A program made the translations under genes and the position numbers. From NCBI GenBank assembly GCA_949752795.1, contig OX457056.1, positions 91,720,942 to 91,784,941 on the forward strand: a DNA stretch of 64,000 nt, in the 5' to 3' direction. The notes beneath the pieces were generated by a model. The model had not been told where the DNA came from. It searched no databases and saw only the letters and a program-made list of their open reading frames with translations. The DNA is from Hyperoodon ampullatus. Taxonomy: Eukaryota > Chordata > Mammalia > Artiodactyla > Ziphiidae. Below are positions 22,531-33,059 of the stretch, piece by piece. The stretch's first letter is position 1. Every line of letters starts with the position of its first letter.

Positions 22531-22984
22531 TCTGAATTCAAAAAGTCAATAGTCAAGTTTAAAGAGAAAACTGAAGAATTTTCTTAAACTGTAAAACAAA
22601 CAACAAGAAAATGGGACACTGCAGTAGAAAGGTAAGAGATATAAATGATTAATTTGGGGGATTCAACTTATCACTAATGTGGATTCTAGAAAGAGAAAAT
22701 AAGGAAAAAGGGAGGAGTGGAAACTATCAAAAGAGTACAAGAACATTTATGAAATAAGACATGTCTTTAAAATAAAAGCATCTACCAAATGTCAACCAGG
22801 ATAATGGGGAAAAAAAGACTATTAACTGTAATGTTCAGTTGTTGCATTGTTTGAAAATATGCAATTCTGCTACAGAAGAAAACAAATGGGACGGATGAAA
22901 CTCATAACATGTCTAAAGCATAGATAAGTGGTGAGTAGAGAATGTATGTGTTAGACATAGAAGAGATGGAAGAACTAAAAGATA

Positions 22985-23107
22985 ACTAATATTCATGAGA
23001 CACTAAATATACATAAGGCACCTGAATACTAAATATTCATGATATATTAAATATACAATGGACACTAAATGCTCATAATTCACTGAATATACACAACTAG
23101 TATTCAG
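22985..23107 (+). repeat. Degenerate minisatellite-like array
   Basis: About six imperfect units built on ACACTAAATATTCAT-like words recur with 18-26 bp spacing: AATATTCATGAGACACTAAA, AATACTAAATATTCATGAT, ATATTAAATATACAATGG, ACACTAAATGCTCATAATTC, CACTGAATATACACAAC. Unit boundaries are blurred. It does not match a TE end that I recognise. Confidence 0.7.
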
Positions 23108-23598
23108 AGGCCTAATTCAACCACCCATTAGTGATGACCATTCTGGCTCCATGTGTCTTCTCCTCAAGAAACAACAATAAAACCCATGGCTGACTAATTA
23201 GTTAGTTATAGCTATAGCCAGGCGTACTTGTCCTGCATTTCTCCAGCAGAACAGGTCTCTGCCATTGGCCCAGGGTAGCTTCCATCTTCAGGAGCCATTG
23301 CATAAACACATCCAACTCTGCTCCTAATAACCAACCATCAATGGGGAAGGCTGATGCAGCAGAGAAAGAGGGAGAGAGATGACACATGCACATGTGTGCC
23401 CCAGGACAATCAGGGTCATTCACAGTTACAAGTTCAGCCCACACATTCTGCAAAACATTTGTTCCCGTGGAAGGAAAATGTTAAAAAAATTAATAAATAA
23501 AATAGGATAAATTAATCTTGCTCAGTCTGTTCATCACACATCACAAGTTCTTTCCTCTCCTGTGTGTCCCCCTTTCTTATCTCTACCAGCTCCACTGC

Positions 23599-23667
23599 CA
23601 CACACACACACATTCTCTCTCTCTTATACACTCACACACATACATACACACACACTCATACATACAA
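23599..23667 (+). repeat. CA-rich microsatellite, interrupted
   Basis: (CA)n and CATA/CACT units alternate with a CTCTCTCTCT block. It is a compound, imperfect microsatellite. The overlapping frames are its translation artefacts. Confidence 0.85.
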
Positions 23668-24299
23668 ATTCTTACTCAATTTGTTCACCCCTCGGAGACT
23701 TTTCACATAGTCTCCCCTCTCCTGAATGGCTTCTTCATCCAACGCCACTGTCACACAGACTCATACACACACTTGGTGCACGTGTTTTACCCACCTGGCA
23801 AACTCGTAGTCATCTTACAATCATTCTTAGGGTACCTGGCCCATGGTAAGATCTTGGAAAAATATTTATTGAGTGACTGTGTGAGGGAATGCCTTGGGTG
23901 TGTCTGTTTCCCCACTATCACTGATCTCCTTGAAGCAGGGACCATGTTTTTTTGCCATGAGTCCACAGCAGAGTGATTTAAGGCCTAATGGCAATAAATA
24001 AATATATATTTATGAAATTGAAAAGTAGTGAATATTAGACACAATTATGTAAATCAAAGAGTTTTTTAATTCAACAAAAATTCCATAAATGTCAATGCTT
24101 TAATCCTCTATTAATTCATACACTTTGGCTAAGTCATTGTGTTTAAGTCAAACTCAATACTTTTGACTCAGCATAGTTTTTTTTCAAAATTACCTTTACC
24201 ATTTTTACACTTTGAAAGAAATTTATTTTCTCCATAATTTAAGCAGGGTGTATTTGTTGGTTTGATGGTACAAACCCAAGCAGAAAGTAGAGTTTCTGG

Positions 24300-24479
24300 A
24301 AACCTGAGTTCTAGAGTTAGATTACCTGGGTTCAAATTCTTATCTTTGCCACATAATAACTAAGTATTTGGGGGCAGATTACTTGATCTCTTGAACCTCT
24401 GGTTCCTCATCTTTTAAACGGGAGTAACAATAATAAGACCTAATATGATTATTGAGCAGATTAAATGAATTAGTGCTTA
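24300..24479 (+). mobile_element. MIR SINE, 3' end interrupted
   Basis: MIR order is clear: TTAGATTACCTGGGTTCAAA, CTTTGCCACATAATAACTAA, GGTTCCTCATCTTTTAAACG, TGATTATTGAGCAGATTAAA. The element is cut at 24479 by the LTR that starts at 24480, so the LTR is younger. Confidence 0.85.
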
Positions 24480-24903
24480 TGTTAGTCTGCTTGGGCTGCC
24501 ATACAAAATGCCACAGAATGGGTAGCTTAAACAGCAGAAATTTATTTTCTCATGGTTCTGGAGACTGGAAGCCCAAGATCAAGGTGGCAGCAGGGTCGGT
24601 GTCTGGTGAGAACTCTCCCCTTGGGTTGCTGACGGCTGCCTTCTTGCTGTGTACTCATACGGCCTTTCCTCTCTGCATGTGCTTGGAGGGAGAGAGAGTG
24701 AGCTTGCTCAAGCTCTCTGGTGTCTCTTTCTATAAGGGCACTAATGCCATTGGATCGGAGCCCCACACTGTGGTCTCATTTAACTTTAATTACTTCCTTA
24801 GAGACCCGCCTCCAAGTATAGGTACATGGAGCAGGGGATGGGGCCTGTGTTAGGACTTCAATATATGAATTTCTGGGGAGACACAAACATTCAGTTCATA
24901 ACA
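24480..24903 (+). mobile_element. LTR-like mammalian repeat (MaLR/ERVL class, unassigned)
   Basis: It starts TGTTAGTCTGCTTGGGCTGC and ends TTCAGTTCATAACA, keeping TG...CA ends. Interior words are those of a common mammalian repeat: AACAGCAGAAATTTATTTTC, GTTCTGGAGACTGGAAGCCC, TATAAGGGCACTAATGCCAT, GGGGAGACACAAACATTCAG. No internal region. The flanking 5-mers GCTTA and GTGTA match at 3 of 5 only. A 133-codon frame over it is spurious. Confidence 0.65.
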
Positions 24904-25871
24904 GTGTATGTATGTCAGCAGAATACCTGTTGTCCATGGGCAGTAATGTTAACTGTTTTTGTCAGCCACTTTCTGTTTACGAGAAGAATCAAGCTGGACC
25001 TCTCAGATTCCATCCCACAAATATTTATTTTACATCTCACCCTATTGCTGGCTTAAATTTGACGCATAACCTGGACAAAAAGATTGACTGTTAAAGCAAG
25101 GGGGTGAGTGTAAACCAGGCAAAATGTTAACGGTGAGGGAAAGGAGCCAGGAGCCATGATGAGGTAGCAGATCAGAGCAAAGCAGAGAATTCAAAAACAG
25201 ATGCGAGAGGAAGGAAGAGAAAGAGAAGGCAGAGAAGGGGGTAGGCAGTGAGAGAGACAGACAAAGAGAGAGGAGAACAGTCTATCTGGTGACCCAGCAG
25301 GACCTTACAGACACCTCTTAGTGTTTTTCCATCATTCCTGAGCTTGGCTCAGCATTGTAGCCTCAGAATCTTGATTTTGTCTTCTCATCAAGAATGGGTC
25401 ACCTTTCGGAAAGCAATTCCTAATAATCAAGTCTATGAAGATAAAAAGAATTAATCATATAATCCGTATATTTACTTTTAATAATAGGTGTACCTCCCCG
25501 GAGTCATAAATGCCAGATGCTGCTCCCCAGGTACCTAGTATTGATGTACTTGAGAAATAAAATCCGTAATCAGAGGATTGCTCTTGGTAAGCAAAACATC
25601 GGATCAAAGAATGGTCTAGAAGCAGTTTCACATGGAAGGAACCCATTGTAGAATGGTCTTCACTTGCTTCCGGCATATCCAGAATGTTCATATAGGGTTT
25701 TCCCCTTACTTTTCTCGCTCACTGTCTCTCAGACAAAAGAACTAAAGCTTAGAAAACTAATCTCATAGGAAGTTTACTTCAGTGTCCTAGAGGCAGGACC
25801 AGAGAGGCATTTAGAAAAGTCAGACTCTCATCTAGAGATTTTTAAGGGAATGGAGGGTTCAACATGTATCT
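24904..25871. other. Anonymous DNA with a purine-rich patch
   Basis: At about 25,200-25,280 a GA-rich stretch (GGAAGGAAGAGAAAGAGAAGG and AGAGAGACAGACAAAGAGAG type) stands out. The remainder shows no feature I can name. Confidence 0.45.
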
Positions 25872-26040
25872 GCCTACATACTACATATTAAGCACTCTGC
25901 TGGGTGCTTGCAATATCTTATGATATTTAATCCTCACAATAACCTTGTATTATCCTCTATTTTTCAGAGATGGAAATTAATCTCAGAGATATTGCAAATA
26001 ATCTAGGCAAGATCACACATCTGGTTAGACTTTGAAAGCA
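25872..26040 (-). mobile_element. MIR SINE, antisense
   Basis: Reversed MIR order: TTAAGCACTCTGCTGGGTGC, TTTAATCCTCACAATAACCT, TTTTTCAGAGATGGAAATTA, GGCAAGATCACACATCTGGT. It is moderately diverged. Confidence 0.85.
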
Positions 26041-27014
26041 CGTGTAACTATGATACATAATTGTTGGAGATTTCTAAACACAGAAAGATGCAAATATTAA
26101 GAGACCACTGCCATTGTGAGAACTCAGTGGTTGGAGAATGCATAGATAAAATTGAATTATCCATAGTCTAACAAATACTAGTAATCAGCAAATATTTAGT
26201 GTTAGCGTAGTTGTGAAATGTTTTATATTGGAACTCTCAGATGGAATAAAAACCTCAGTGATTTGTCAGAAGGCAGAGGACAGTTATGATTTAAAGCTTA
26301 TTAACAGTGGAGGCTGTGTGCCTATGCTGAGACGAGGAGAGCCCAGCTGAATCAAAGTAGATGTCTTCTAATTAAAAGCAAATGCAAGTCTTTGACAAAC
26401 ATGATTAGGACAAATCACGTTCGATAGAAGGAAAGAGAATCTGAGATTGTGTGATGGCAAACATCTGGATTTGGGGGAATGGATGGCTGGTTGAACTGAA
26501 TTATATATGTTTGGACAGCTGGGTTATATCATATTTAGGGCAGGATCTTCTCACCACCCTTGCCCCAGCTTCCTAGCAAACAAAAATAAGTTTCTTCTCC
26601 AAAGCAGTCCCAGGTCACGTTTCCAATCTCCACTGGTGCAGATAGTTGGGACCAGAGGTTGTCACTTCATCAAGCGATTGACCTGCAGCCCAAGGCTACC
26701 GGGGTCATGCAAGGAGTTGAAAGCTTTCCAATCATAATCATAGCATTCATAAGACTTTGGAAATAAATATCTCCCAGTTTCTGAAAAGGCAAAGTCATGT
26801 CATCTTGCTGCTGTTCTGTTTCTCTTTGCTCTCTGCTTAGAAAAGGAAACAAGGTCATCAGAGCCAAAGGTATTTTTTTTTATTTTCAACAATTCAAGGT
26901 CCTTGTTTAAAGTGACATTTTGGAATGTCCTTGCTTTCTCTTAGGCTTCACTGTTTGTTTAGTTTCCTGCAAGGTGACGTAATAAGATAGAGATCCGTGG
27001 AGTGATCTCTGTTC
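26041..27014. other. Anonymous DNA
   Basis: No recognised repeat or gene in about 1 kb. A T-rich run occurs at 26,871-26,885. Confidence 0.45.
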
Positions 27015-27360
27015 ACGTACAAGAATTTTCATTGTAGCAGTCTTCAATATAATGAAAAAACGCCAACAGCAAAAATAGCTAACAATAGGAGTAAGTTAAA
27101 TACATCATGGAGTATCCATAACTACATACTTTGGAGCTATTAGAAATCTGGGACTTTTAGAGAAACACTTAATGGCATAGAAAAATGTTCTTGATAAAAC
27201 ATATTAATTGTTAAAAATCAGGTCATCCCCAGTTCTGTTCAAGAAACACAATTAGATATAATAATGAAAGGATCTATTCTCAAACTGTTAACAGTGGTTG
27301 TATCTATTGATGGGAATATGGGTGGTATCTATATATCATCCAAACTGAAACATTTTTGGA
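27015..27360 (+). mobile_element. Old L1 (L1M/L1ME) 3' fragment
   Basis: Words match the C-terminal/3' part of old L1s in sense orientation: TTTTCATTGTAGCAGTCTTC, AACAATAGGAGTAAGTTAAA, CATCATGGAGTATCCATAAC, GGCATAGAAAAATGTTCTTG, GTTAACAGTGGTTGTATCTA. It is too diverged for a subfamily call. Confidence 0.6.
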
Positions 27361-27746
27361 AGTAAAAAGGGGTACCAAAACTTATTAAAATTGTGTAACC
27401 TTTGAAATAGTCATTTGCTAACCGACCGATGGTTTTATCATATTGGTAAGTCTATAAAATAGGTCTAAAATTATCTTCAAAATATAAAAAATAGTTCTTA
27501 AAAACTAAAAATAATACCTATTTTTGTATATTAAAGCAACATAAGGAACTTCTTTATATTGATTATTTGATCATTAAAAATTACCATAGACAATGATTAT
27601 TTTGGTACTTACATGCTTTGGTACATGTTAATGTACTTTAATCTGTCTCTTTGTACATCTAATATCATATCACTGGTATTTTTAAAGGATGTACTTATTC
27701 CAATATGGCTTTAAATTTTCCAAAAAAATTGTCTGAAATCTTTTTC
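27361..27746. other. Anonymous AT-rich spacer
   Basis: Very AT-rich DNA with no recognisable feature, lying before the plus-strand SINE. Confidence 0.45.
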
Positions 27747-27978
27747 AAAAATGCATCTTAAGGGCTTCCCTGGTGGTGCAGTGGTTGAGAGTCCGCCTGC
27801 CGATGCAGGGGACACGGGTTTGTGCCTCAGTCCAGGAAGATCCCACATGCCGCAGAGTGGCTAGGCCCGTGAGCCATGGCCACTGAGCCTGCGCGTACGG
27901 AGCCTGTGCTCCGCAACAGGAGAGGCCACAATAGTGAGATGCCCGCGTACCGCAAAAAAAAAAAAAAAAATGCATCTT
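27747..27978 (+). mobile_element. CHR-type SINE (short form), 13-bp TSD
   Basis: The body begins GGGCTTCCCTGGTGGTGCAG at 27762 and ends in an A-tail up to about 27965. Perfect flanks AAAAATGCATCTT lie at 27747-27759 and 27966-27978. The B-box-like GGTTTGTGCC is altered from GGTTCG, which probably weakens Pol III transcription. Several CpGs have decayed to TG/CA, so the copy is somewhat older than the 58.2-kb one. Confidence 0.94.
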
Positions 27979-28029
27979 TAGTTTTCAGTACATTGCAAAA
28001 TAGCCCCAGTTCACCATCTATCCCTGTAT

Positions 28030-28407
28030 CCACACTCTTTGACAGGTAACTTTGCCATGCCCTCCCACTCTGACTCTAGGCACAGCCATATGACTTCCTT
28101 AGACCATTGGGATGATAACAAATGATACAAGCAGAGTCTCGAACAGCCCTTGCCATGAGAACATACACAGGCTACCTGCTAGGGAATAAGGGAAAGGGCA
28201 GCAGAGCAGAGGTTGTACCAGCTGAGGCCAGCCTAGATCAATGAACAGCCAGCCAACAAGGATGCAAGGCCAGCCAGGATCAGCAGAGTCCCTGGCTGAC
28301 CACCCCAGACATGTGAATAACAAGCACTTATTGTCATATGCCACTGACATTTTGTGTGATTGTGAGTTACCAAGTATTGCTGTTGCAATAGATAAATGAC
28401 ATAATAA
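28030..28407 (+). mobile_element. MaLR-type LTR fragment (MLT1-like)
   Basis: The interior resembles MLT1 LTRs (GACCATTGGGATGATAACAA, CCAGCCAAGGAT-like modules, GATCAGCAGAGTCCCTGGC) and the 3' end keeps GTTGCAATAGATAAATGACA. The usual AATAAA box is degraded. Boundaries are approximate. Confidence 0.55.
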
Positions 28408-28436
28408 TTAATGAATTTAAAAATATTGACACTTTT

Positions 28437-28682
28437 GGGGACTTCCTGGTGGCGCAGTGGTTAAGAATCCATCTGCCAGTGCAGCGGACACACATTAGAG
28501 CCCCGGTCCAGGAAGATCCCACATGCCTTGGAGCAACTGAGCCTGTGTGCCACAACTACTGAAGCCCGTGTGCCTAGAGCCCGTACTCTGCAACAAGAGA
28601 AGCCACGGCAGTGAGAAGCCCGCGCACTGCAACAAAGAGTAGCCCCCGCTCGCTGCAACTAGAGTGTTCTGCCTATGTTTTA
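28437..28682 (+). mobile_element. CHR-type SINE (long form) with foreign 3' end
   Basis: The head GGGGACTTCCTGGTGGCGCAG and the long-form modules are present to CTGCAACTAGAG at about 28664. The expected 3' end (AAAGCCC... to AGCCAAAAATAAATAA, seen in the copy at 19521) is missing. In its place is AGTGTTCTGCCTATGTTTT (28663-28681) and then an A-rich run. TATTGAC occurs on both sides (28424-28430 and 28692-28698), consistent with one insertion event including the foreign tail. That tail matches antisense L1 sequence. Confidence 0.8.
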
Positions 28683-28699
28683 AAAAATATATATTGACC

Positions 28700-29545
28700 C
28701 CTTCAATTAACCCTTCTCTGAGATAACATTTTAAATTAAGAATATTTTCTCTCTGTAGATGCTGACGTACTTGGTAGTTTTGGAGTCAATTGTGGTAAAT
28801 GGAGGATATTCTCTATCCTACTTTTTATATATTGAAATGTATAAGTATTCCAACTGAACTGTTTTCTTTTTTCCTTTATTCAGGTTACCATCCTCTAGAA
28901 AGAAAAATGGAAAGGAAGAAAGTTGGAAGAGAGATGGGGAGCCATGAAAAACAGGCAGAAGAATTTAGAAGTAACGAGGTAGTTAAGTCACAAGTGTTGT
29001 CTGTTCCACAGTTAGAAACTGGTGGAAGAAAAGTGGGTTTTGCGTGTATGTGAAGGGTTAACTGGAATTAAGACGGACTGGAAGCATGGACCCCAGGTAG
29101 GATGCTGTTACAGCAATAGAGGCCCAAGGTGGTAAGGTCCTGGGCTATAAGTGGGGATGGGGGTAATGGTGAGGAAGATGGTGAGATATTGACATGCATT
29201 GATGATGGTGATGGGGTAATGGATCAGGTGATGATGAAGGGGATGCTGATGATCACGTTGGTGATGTTGGTGCTGATGGGGCAGTTGGGTATCAGTGGAA
29301 GAAAAAGAGGAAGCAACGGCCACTGTGTTTCTTTAGAGAGAACAAATATGTTTTGAGTAACACCCACTCCACCCCCCCGGACACGTTTAACTTCCATCAG
29401 TGGTCCTGAACAAATGGGCAAACATAAGCCATAAAAGTGCCACCCTCACAGTTCCGACATATTCATGAGTTATAGTCACGTTTGCTTCTTTAAGTCACTT
29501 ACTTTTTAAACTCAAGGAATATCGTTTTTAAAGAAGACAAAGTGA
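28700..29545. other. Anonymous DNA with a GAT-rich simple repeat
   Basis: No gene recognised. A degenerate trinucleotide tract occupies 29151-29284. The 84-codon frame at 28799-29053 is Lys/Glu-rich but has no domain. Confidence 0.45.
29151..29284 (+). repeat. Degenerate (GAT/GGT)n trinucleotide tract
   Basis: Repeated GGTGATGG, GATGATGG and GGTGATGTTGG words over about 130 bp form an interrupted purine/T-rich trinucleotide array. Reverse-strand His-rich frames are translation artefacts of it. Confidence 0.8.
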
Positions 29546-29803
29546 GAGAGTGGCATGGACATATATATGCTACCAAATGTAAAATAGATAGCTAGTGGGA
29601 AGCAGCTGCATGGCACAGGGAGATCAGCTCAGTGCTTTGTGACCACCTAGAGGGGTGGGATAGGGAGGGTGGGAGGGAGGGAGACACAAGAGGGAGGGTA
29701 TATGGGGATATATGTATATGTATAGCTGATTCACTTTGTTATAAAGCAGAAACTAACACACCATTGTAAAGCAATTATACTCCAATAAAGATGTTAAAAA
29801 AAA
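29546..29803 (+). mobile_element. L1 3' UTR fragment
   Basis: Only the last 250 bp of an L1 3' UTR are present, sense strand: GAGTGGCATGGACATATATA, GGGAAGCAGCTGCATGGCAC, a G-rich GGGAGGGTGGGAGGGAGGGA block (29658-29697 area), CAGCTGATTCACTTTG-like words, and the terminal CAATTATACTCCAATAAAG with A-tail. It is a severely 5'-truncated insertion; the TSD is unclear because both sides are A/G-rich. Confidence 0.93.
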
Positions 29804-30795
29804 GAAGTTTTATTTATTATTATTCATGGGAAATTTATTTTTTAAAAGATACCCGATTATTTTATTATTATTAAGTGAAAAACAGTCTATCTTTGGCATA
29901 AATTGGAAACGCTAGTAAAATTAAACACTGTGAAAACAAAACTTTATAGTTAAATCTTAGTGTGCCCAAGACTCTGAACCTGCTCTCTGCTCTTTCTTTG
30001 TTAAAAATGAAGGCTGAAAGCAATAGAGACGTGTTAAAGACACAATAGTGCTAAACTGTAGGCTTTCCCCGTCATGAAATCAAAAGCACTAAAGAGAATT
30101 GAAAGGGAATGATTTTCTCAGTATGTGATAAAGTGTCATGTCATGGAGGATCAGAATGTCACCTACAATCACCTAAAATCACATTCCACAGTTTGGGAAC
30201 GCTGTTCTAGGGAAAGATCATTTCTGCACATCTGGAACACTGCAGACTCCTGGATCTTAGGAATGATGGACCCGTGAGGGAAGGGAGGAAAGAGGGAGGG
30301 TGAGCAACAAACAGGCAGGGTCTAATCACGCGGCAAAGCCACTGAGAGATGGAGACAGGTGGTTGGTAAAATACCTTTGTTTTTATTCTTACAAAAAGTA
30401 CCATTAGCAAGAAAGAAACCATAAATGATCATATAAGTACCTCATGGTGAAGAGGTCAAAGGAACTGAAAGAGAAAAAGAACTTTGATATCACAAGCTTT
30501 GTAAAATGTCCATTTAAATAAACAAATTGTTGCAGGGAGGTTCCCAGAATGCCATCTGGGAAGTGATGGCAGAACTGAGGCCCCAGCATCTGCAGAAACA
30601 TAAAAGTGTATATTTCTTTCCTATCTGAAAAAAAAAAAAAAAACAGAATCTTGACATATGCCTTCCAATTTGTGTAGCTGATTTCTCACACTTTTAACAG
30701 TCTAATCATGTCTTCAACAGCAAGAAAAATTTTTTCCTTTAGGAAGTTGATGCAAGGGATGAGACCGGCCTCTTTGTGTCTTCCCTAGCACTTCG
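29804..30795. other. Anonymous DNA
   Basis: About 1 kb of AT-rich DNA. A 17-nt A tract lies at about 30,628-30,644. A patch CAGTTTGGGAACGCTGTTCTA near 30,190 recalls a hAT terminal word but is too short to call. Confidence 0.4.
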
Positions 30796-30950
30796 CAGAT
30801 GTTTACATGAATATTCTCATTTTTATCCTCCCGGCAGCCCTAACAGCTAGGTAATGTTAGCCATACTCTTACACGGATCTGAGCCTCATGGAGGCTAGTG
30901 AGCAGCAAATCTGAGACTCATCCCAAGTCCACGCCTTTGCCACCATCCTG
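30796..30950 (-). mobile_element. MIR fragment, antisense
   Basis: TTACATGAATATTCTCATTTT, CCTCCCGGCAGCCCTAACAG, TAGGTAATGTTAGCC and a following GATCTGAGCCTCATGG read as reversed MIR 3' region. It is weak but ordered. Confidence 0.55.
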
Positions 30951-32417
30951 ACTGCTCCCAGGTAAAGTGAATGATCTTTGGTGGTTGTGTGTGTGTCTTT
31001 TCTTCTTTGTGCTCATAGGGACCTCTTTGCTCAGCATGGCCATTATGTAACAAAGAGCAGCACTCGGCAATTTGATGGTTATTCTTCACCCAGATATTAA
31101 GCTGCCTTAGATTCTGGTCAGCACACAGACATCTCAGATAAGTGGATGGAAAGCAAATGCCCAATACTGTTTCCAAATAATACCCAGAAAACCCACGGAG
31201 TCATTTGATTCTTAAGACTAGGGTTTTCACATTCAATATATACTTTTCTTTAAAAGTTATTATTCAGGAACTGAGAAACGTCTTTGGGTTTGATGAATAG
31301 ATATTAGCATCCTCAAGTAACATTTATCAAGAGTCCACCCAAGCATGTGAAAACTGCAGTATTGTTCAGCGTGCATGCAAACTAATTAGTGCCTTACATG
31401 TTAATAGCACGTATCTTAGGAACACCTCAAAAGAAGTTGCCAAATAAGTGTCTGAAGCCGACTCAAGGGGAGTCCTGTGGTTATAATCAACACAGAGGTG
31501 CTGAGCTACTTCCTGTGTTCTAAGATATGTTTTGCTCTCCCACAGGCACCATTTAAAATACCCAAGGAGCAAATAAAACGTTATTGAGTGAAGTACCTTC
31601 TGTTTACCCACACGCCTCTACTAGGAGACTATTTTTCCTGCCTCTGAAAATACCATACAGCTTGATGGTGAGTCAGTGGCCCTACAGACAGTCGGTGAGT
31701 CAGTGGTTAGGGGCGGTCCATATGCCCAGATCTGTTTAAACAGAGGATCCGGATGATTATTACTCAGGAGGGCTATGTGAATGGGGATCAGGACACAGAT
31801 TTCTATTTCCACTTTGGCAAACTTGCTGGGTCTTATGAGGTGGGTTACATGTTACCTTGGTAAAAAGAAGAAATGGGTTAGAGTCTCTCCAGTTCCAAAA
31901 CCAAACGAACGTACAGTAAAAACAAAACCTCTGGAGCTCGAATGTTGATGTAGAAAGTCTATAAAGTGCAGCGTTTCTTAGTGGGAACTACCATAGTGAG
32001 GCTGAAACGTTAAAGGGGCTTTGTGATTTATCAGATCTACCAGAAGCTGGAGGGATGTCATTCTCAAGGCATTCTCTGCACAGGGTCATTGCCTGCACCA
32101 CCGTAGGGCTCAAGGTAGTTGGAAGAAACAAGTCGCAGAATCCTCATGGGAACCTCATCCTTCCACCCCCACCATAGACTCGCCATGGCTGTCTTTCATG
32201 AACTGATTTGTGCAGTCAGTTTACAGATGAACCTTGGGAACACAGTTTCTTTTGTAATTAATGCTCCCTGCTATCCAAGCAGAATTTGGAGATAAGAAAA
32301 CACGTGTTCTGGGATAAGCATATCTGAACCAACAAGCAGCATCCACCTCCACTGATAACTTGGACACCAAGATTTAGTTCTACCTAGGTTTCAAGTAAAT
32401 GAAGAAGGAAGGGTGTT
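30951..32417. other. Anonymous DNA with paired AP-1-like motifs
   Basis: About 1.5 kb with no recognised TE or gene. It holds a short direct repeat with two TGAGTCA motifs (31667-31706). Minus-strand frames of up to 93 codons show no domain. Confidence 0.45.
31667..31706 (+). promoter_or_regulatory. Direct repeat with two AP-1 consensus motifs
   Basis: GGTGAGTCAGTGG occurs twice, at 31667-31679 and 31694-31706, giving two TGAGTCA heptamers 27 bp apart. TGAGTCA is the known consensus for AP-1 (Fos/Jun). No promoter elements are seen next to it, so any regulatory role is only a suggestion. Confidence 0.35.
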
Positions 32418-32740
32418 TGTTAGAATTAGATTTGGCTAAAAGAGACAAAAAAAAAAAAAAACCAGAGAAACATCGGCTCAAACAAGTTGAGACTTGATTT
32501 CTCTTTCAGGTAAATGCAGATTGTACATTTGCAGAAGAGATAATACAGCAGCCCTGAAACTGCTCTCCTTAGAAATACTCAGCCCTTAGCTAGCATCTGG
32601 GAACTTGGCTCCCGGGGTGTCCAAGTCGACAATAAGCTGATCTTACGGAACATTAGCCATCTCTGACACAGAAGACAAGAAATAGTGGGTGATTCTTTTT
32701 TAAAATTGTGATCAAGGGTCTTATACCACTAAGCCTATGC
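32418..32740 (+). mobile_element. LTR-like mammalian repeat, copy 1 (decayed)
   Basis: It begins TGTTAGAATTAGATTTGGCT and contains CTTGATTTCTCTTTCAGGTA. A 3' end word CATCTCTGACACA is at about 32658-32670. The family is a TG...CA-bounded, roughly 500-bp dispersed repeat that I recognise by its words but cannot name. The middle is missing or scrambled. About 75 bp after the 3' end also recur after copy 2. Confidence 0.5.
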
Positions 32741-33059
32741 TTCAACTCTCTGTCTACTTCCTCATGAGAGTTTGGGATTTGGGTACGTGCTGGGCAGAGG
32801 GTGCCTAACAGAACCAGCTCCCAGTGGGCATGGAGTCTCTGCTGGGCTTTCCTGTGCAGAGACATCGCATGCACATTGCTGCATTTTCACTGCTGAGGGA
32901 AGGGTGGTTCTGTGTGACCCCTCACGGGAGGCAGAATGCACAAGGAAGCCTGCACATGGATTCTTCCAGACTCCACCTATCCGTTTTTCCCTTACGATTG
33001 GCTGTATATCCTCATGACATGATGGTAATGAATCTTAGCTGTGAGCACACCCATATGCT
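32741..33059. other. Anonymous spacer
   Basis: No repeat or gene recognised. The 148-codon frame at 32824-33270 crosses from this spacer into the repeat copy downstream and is not credible as a gene. Confidence 0.4.

Larger units (their letters stand above)
22531..24299. other. Anonymous AT-rich DNA with tandem-repeat patches
   Basis: Nothing coding is recognised. Two low-complexity patches lie within it (22985-23107 and 23599-23667). An AATAAATAAATATATATTTA run sits near 23,994-24,012. A 152-codon plus-strand frame at 23518-23976 is driven by the CA-rich repeat (His/Thr/Ser runs) and is not a gene. Confidence 0.5.

Noticed and set aside
23518..23976. 152-codon plus-strand frame with His/Thr/Ser runs
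   Set aside because: Driven by the compound CA/CT microsatellite; no domain and no splice or promoter signals.
28799..29053. 84-codon Lys/Glu-rich frame
   Set aside because: No domain, no start context or splice support; composition reflects local purine richness.
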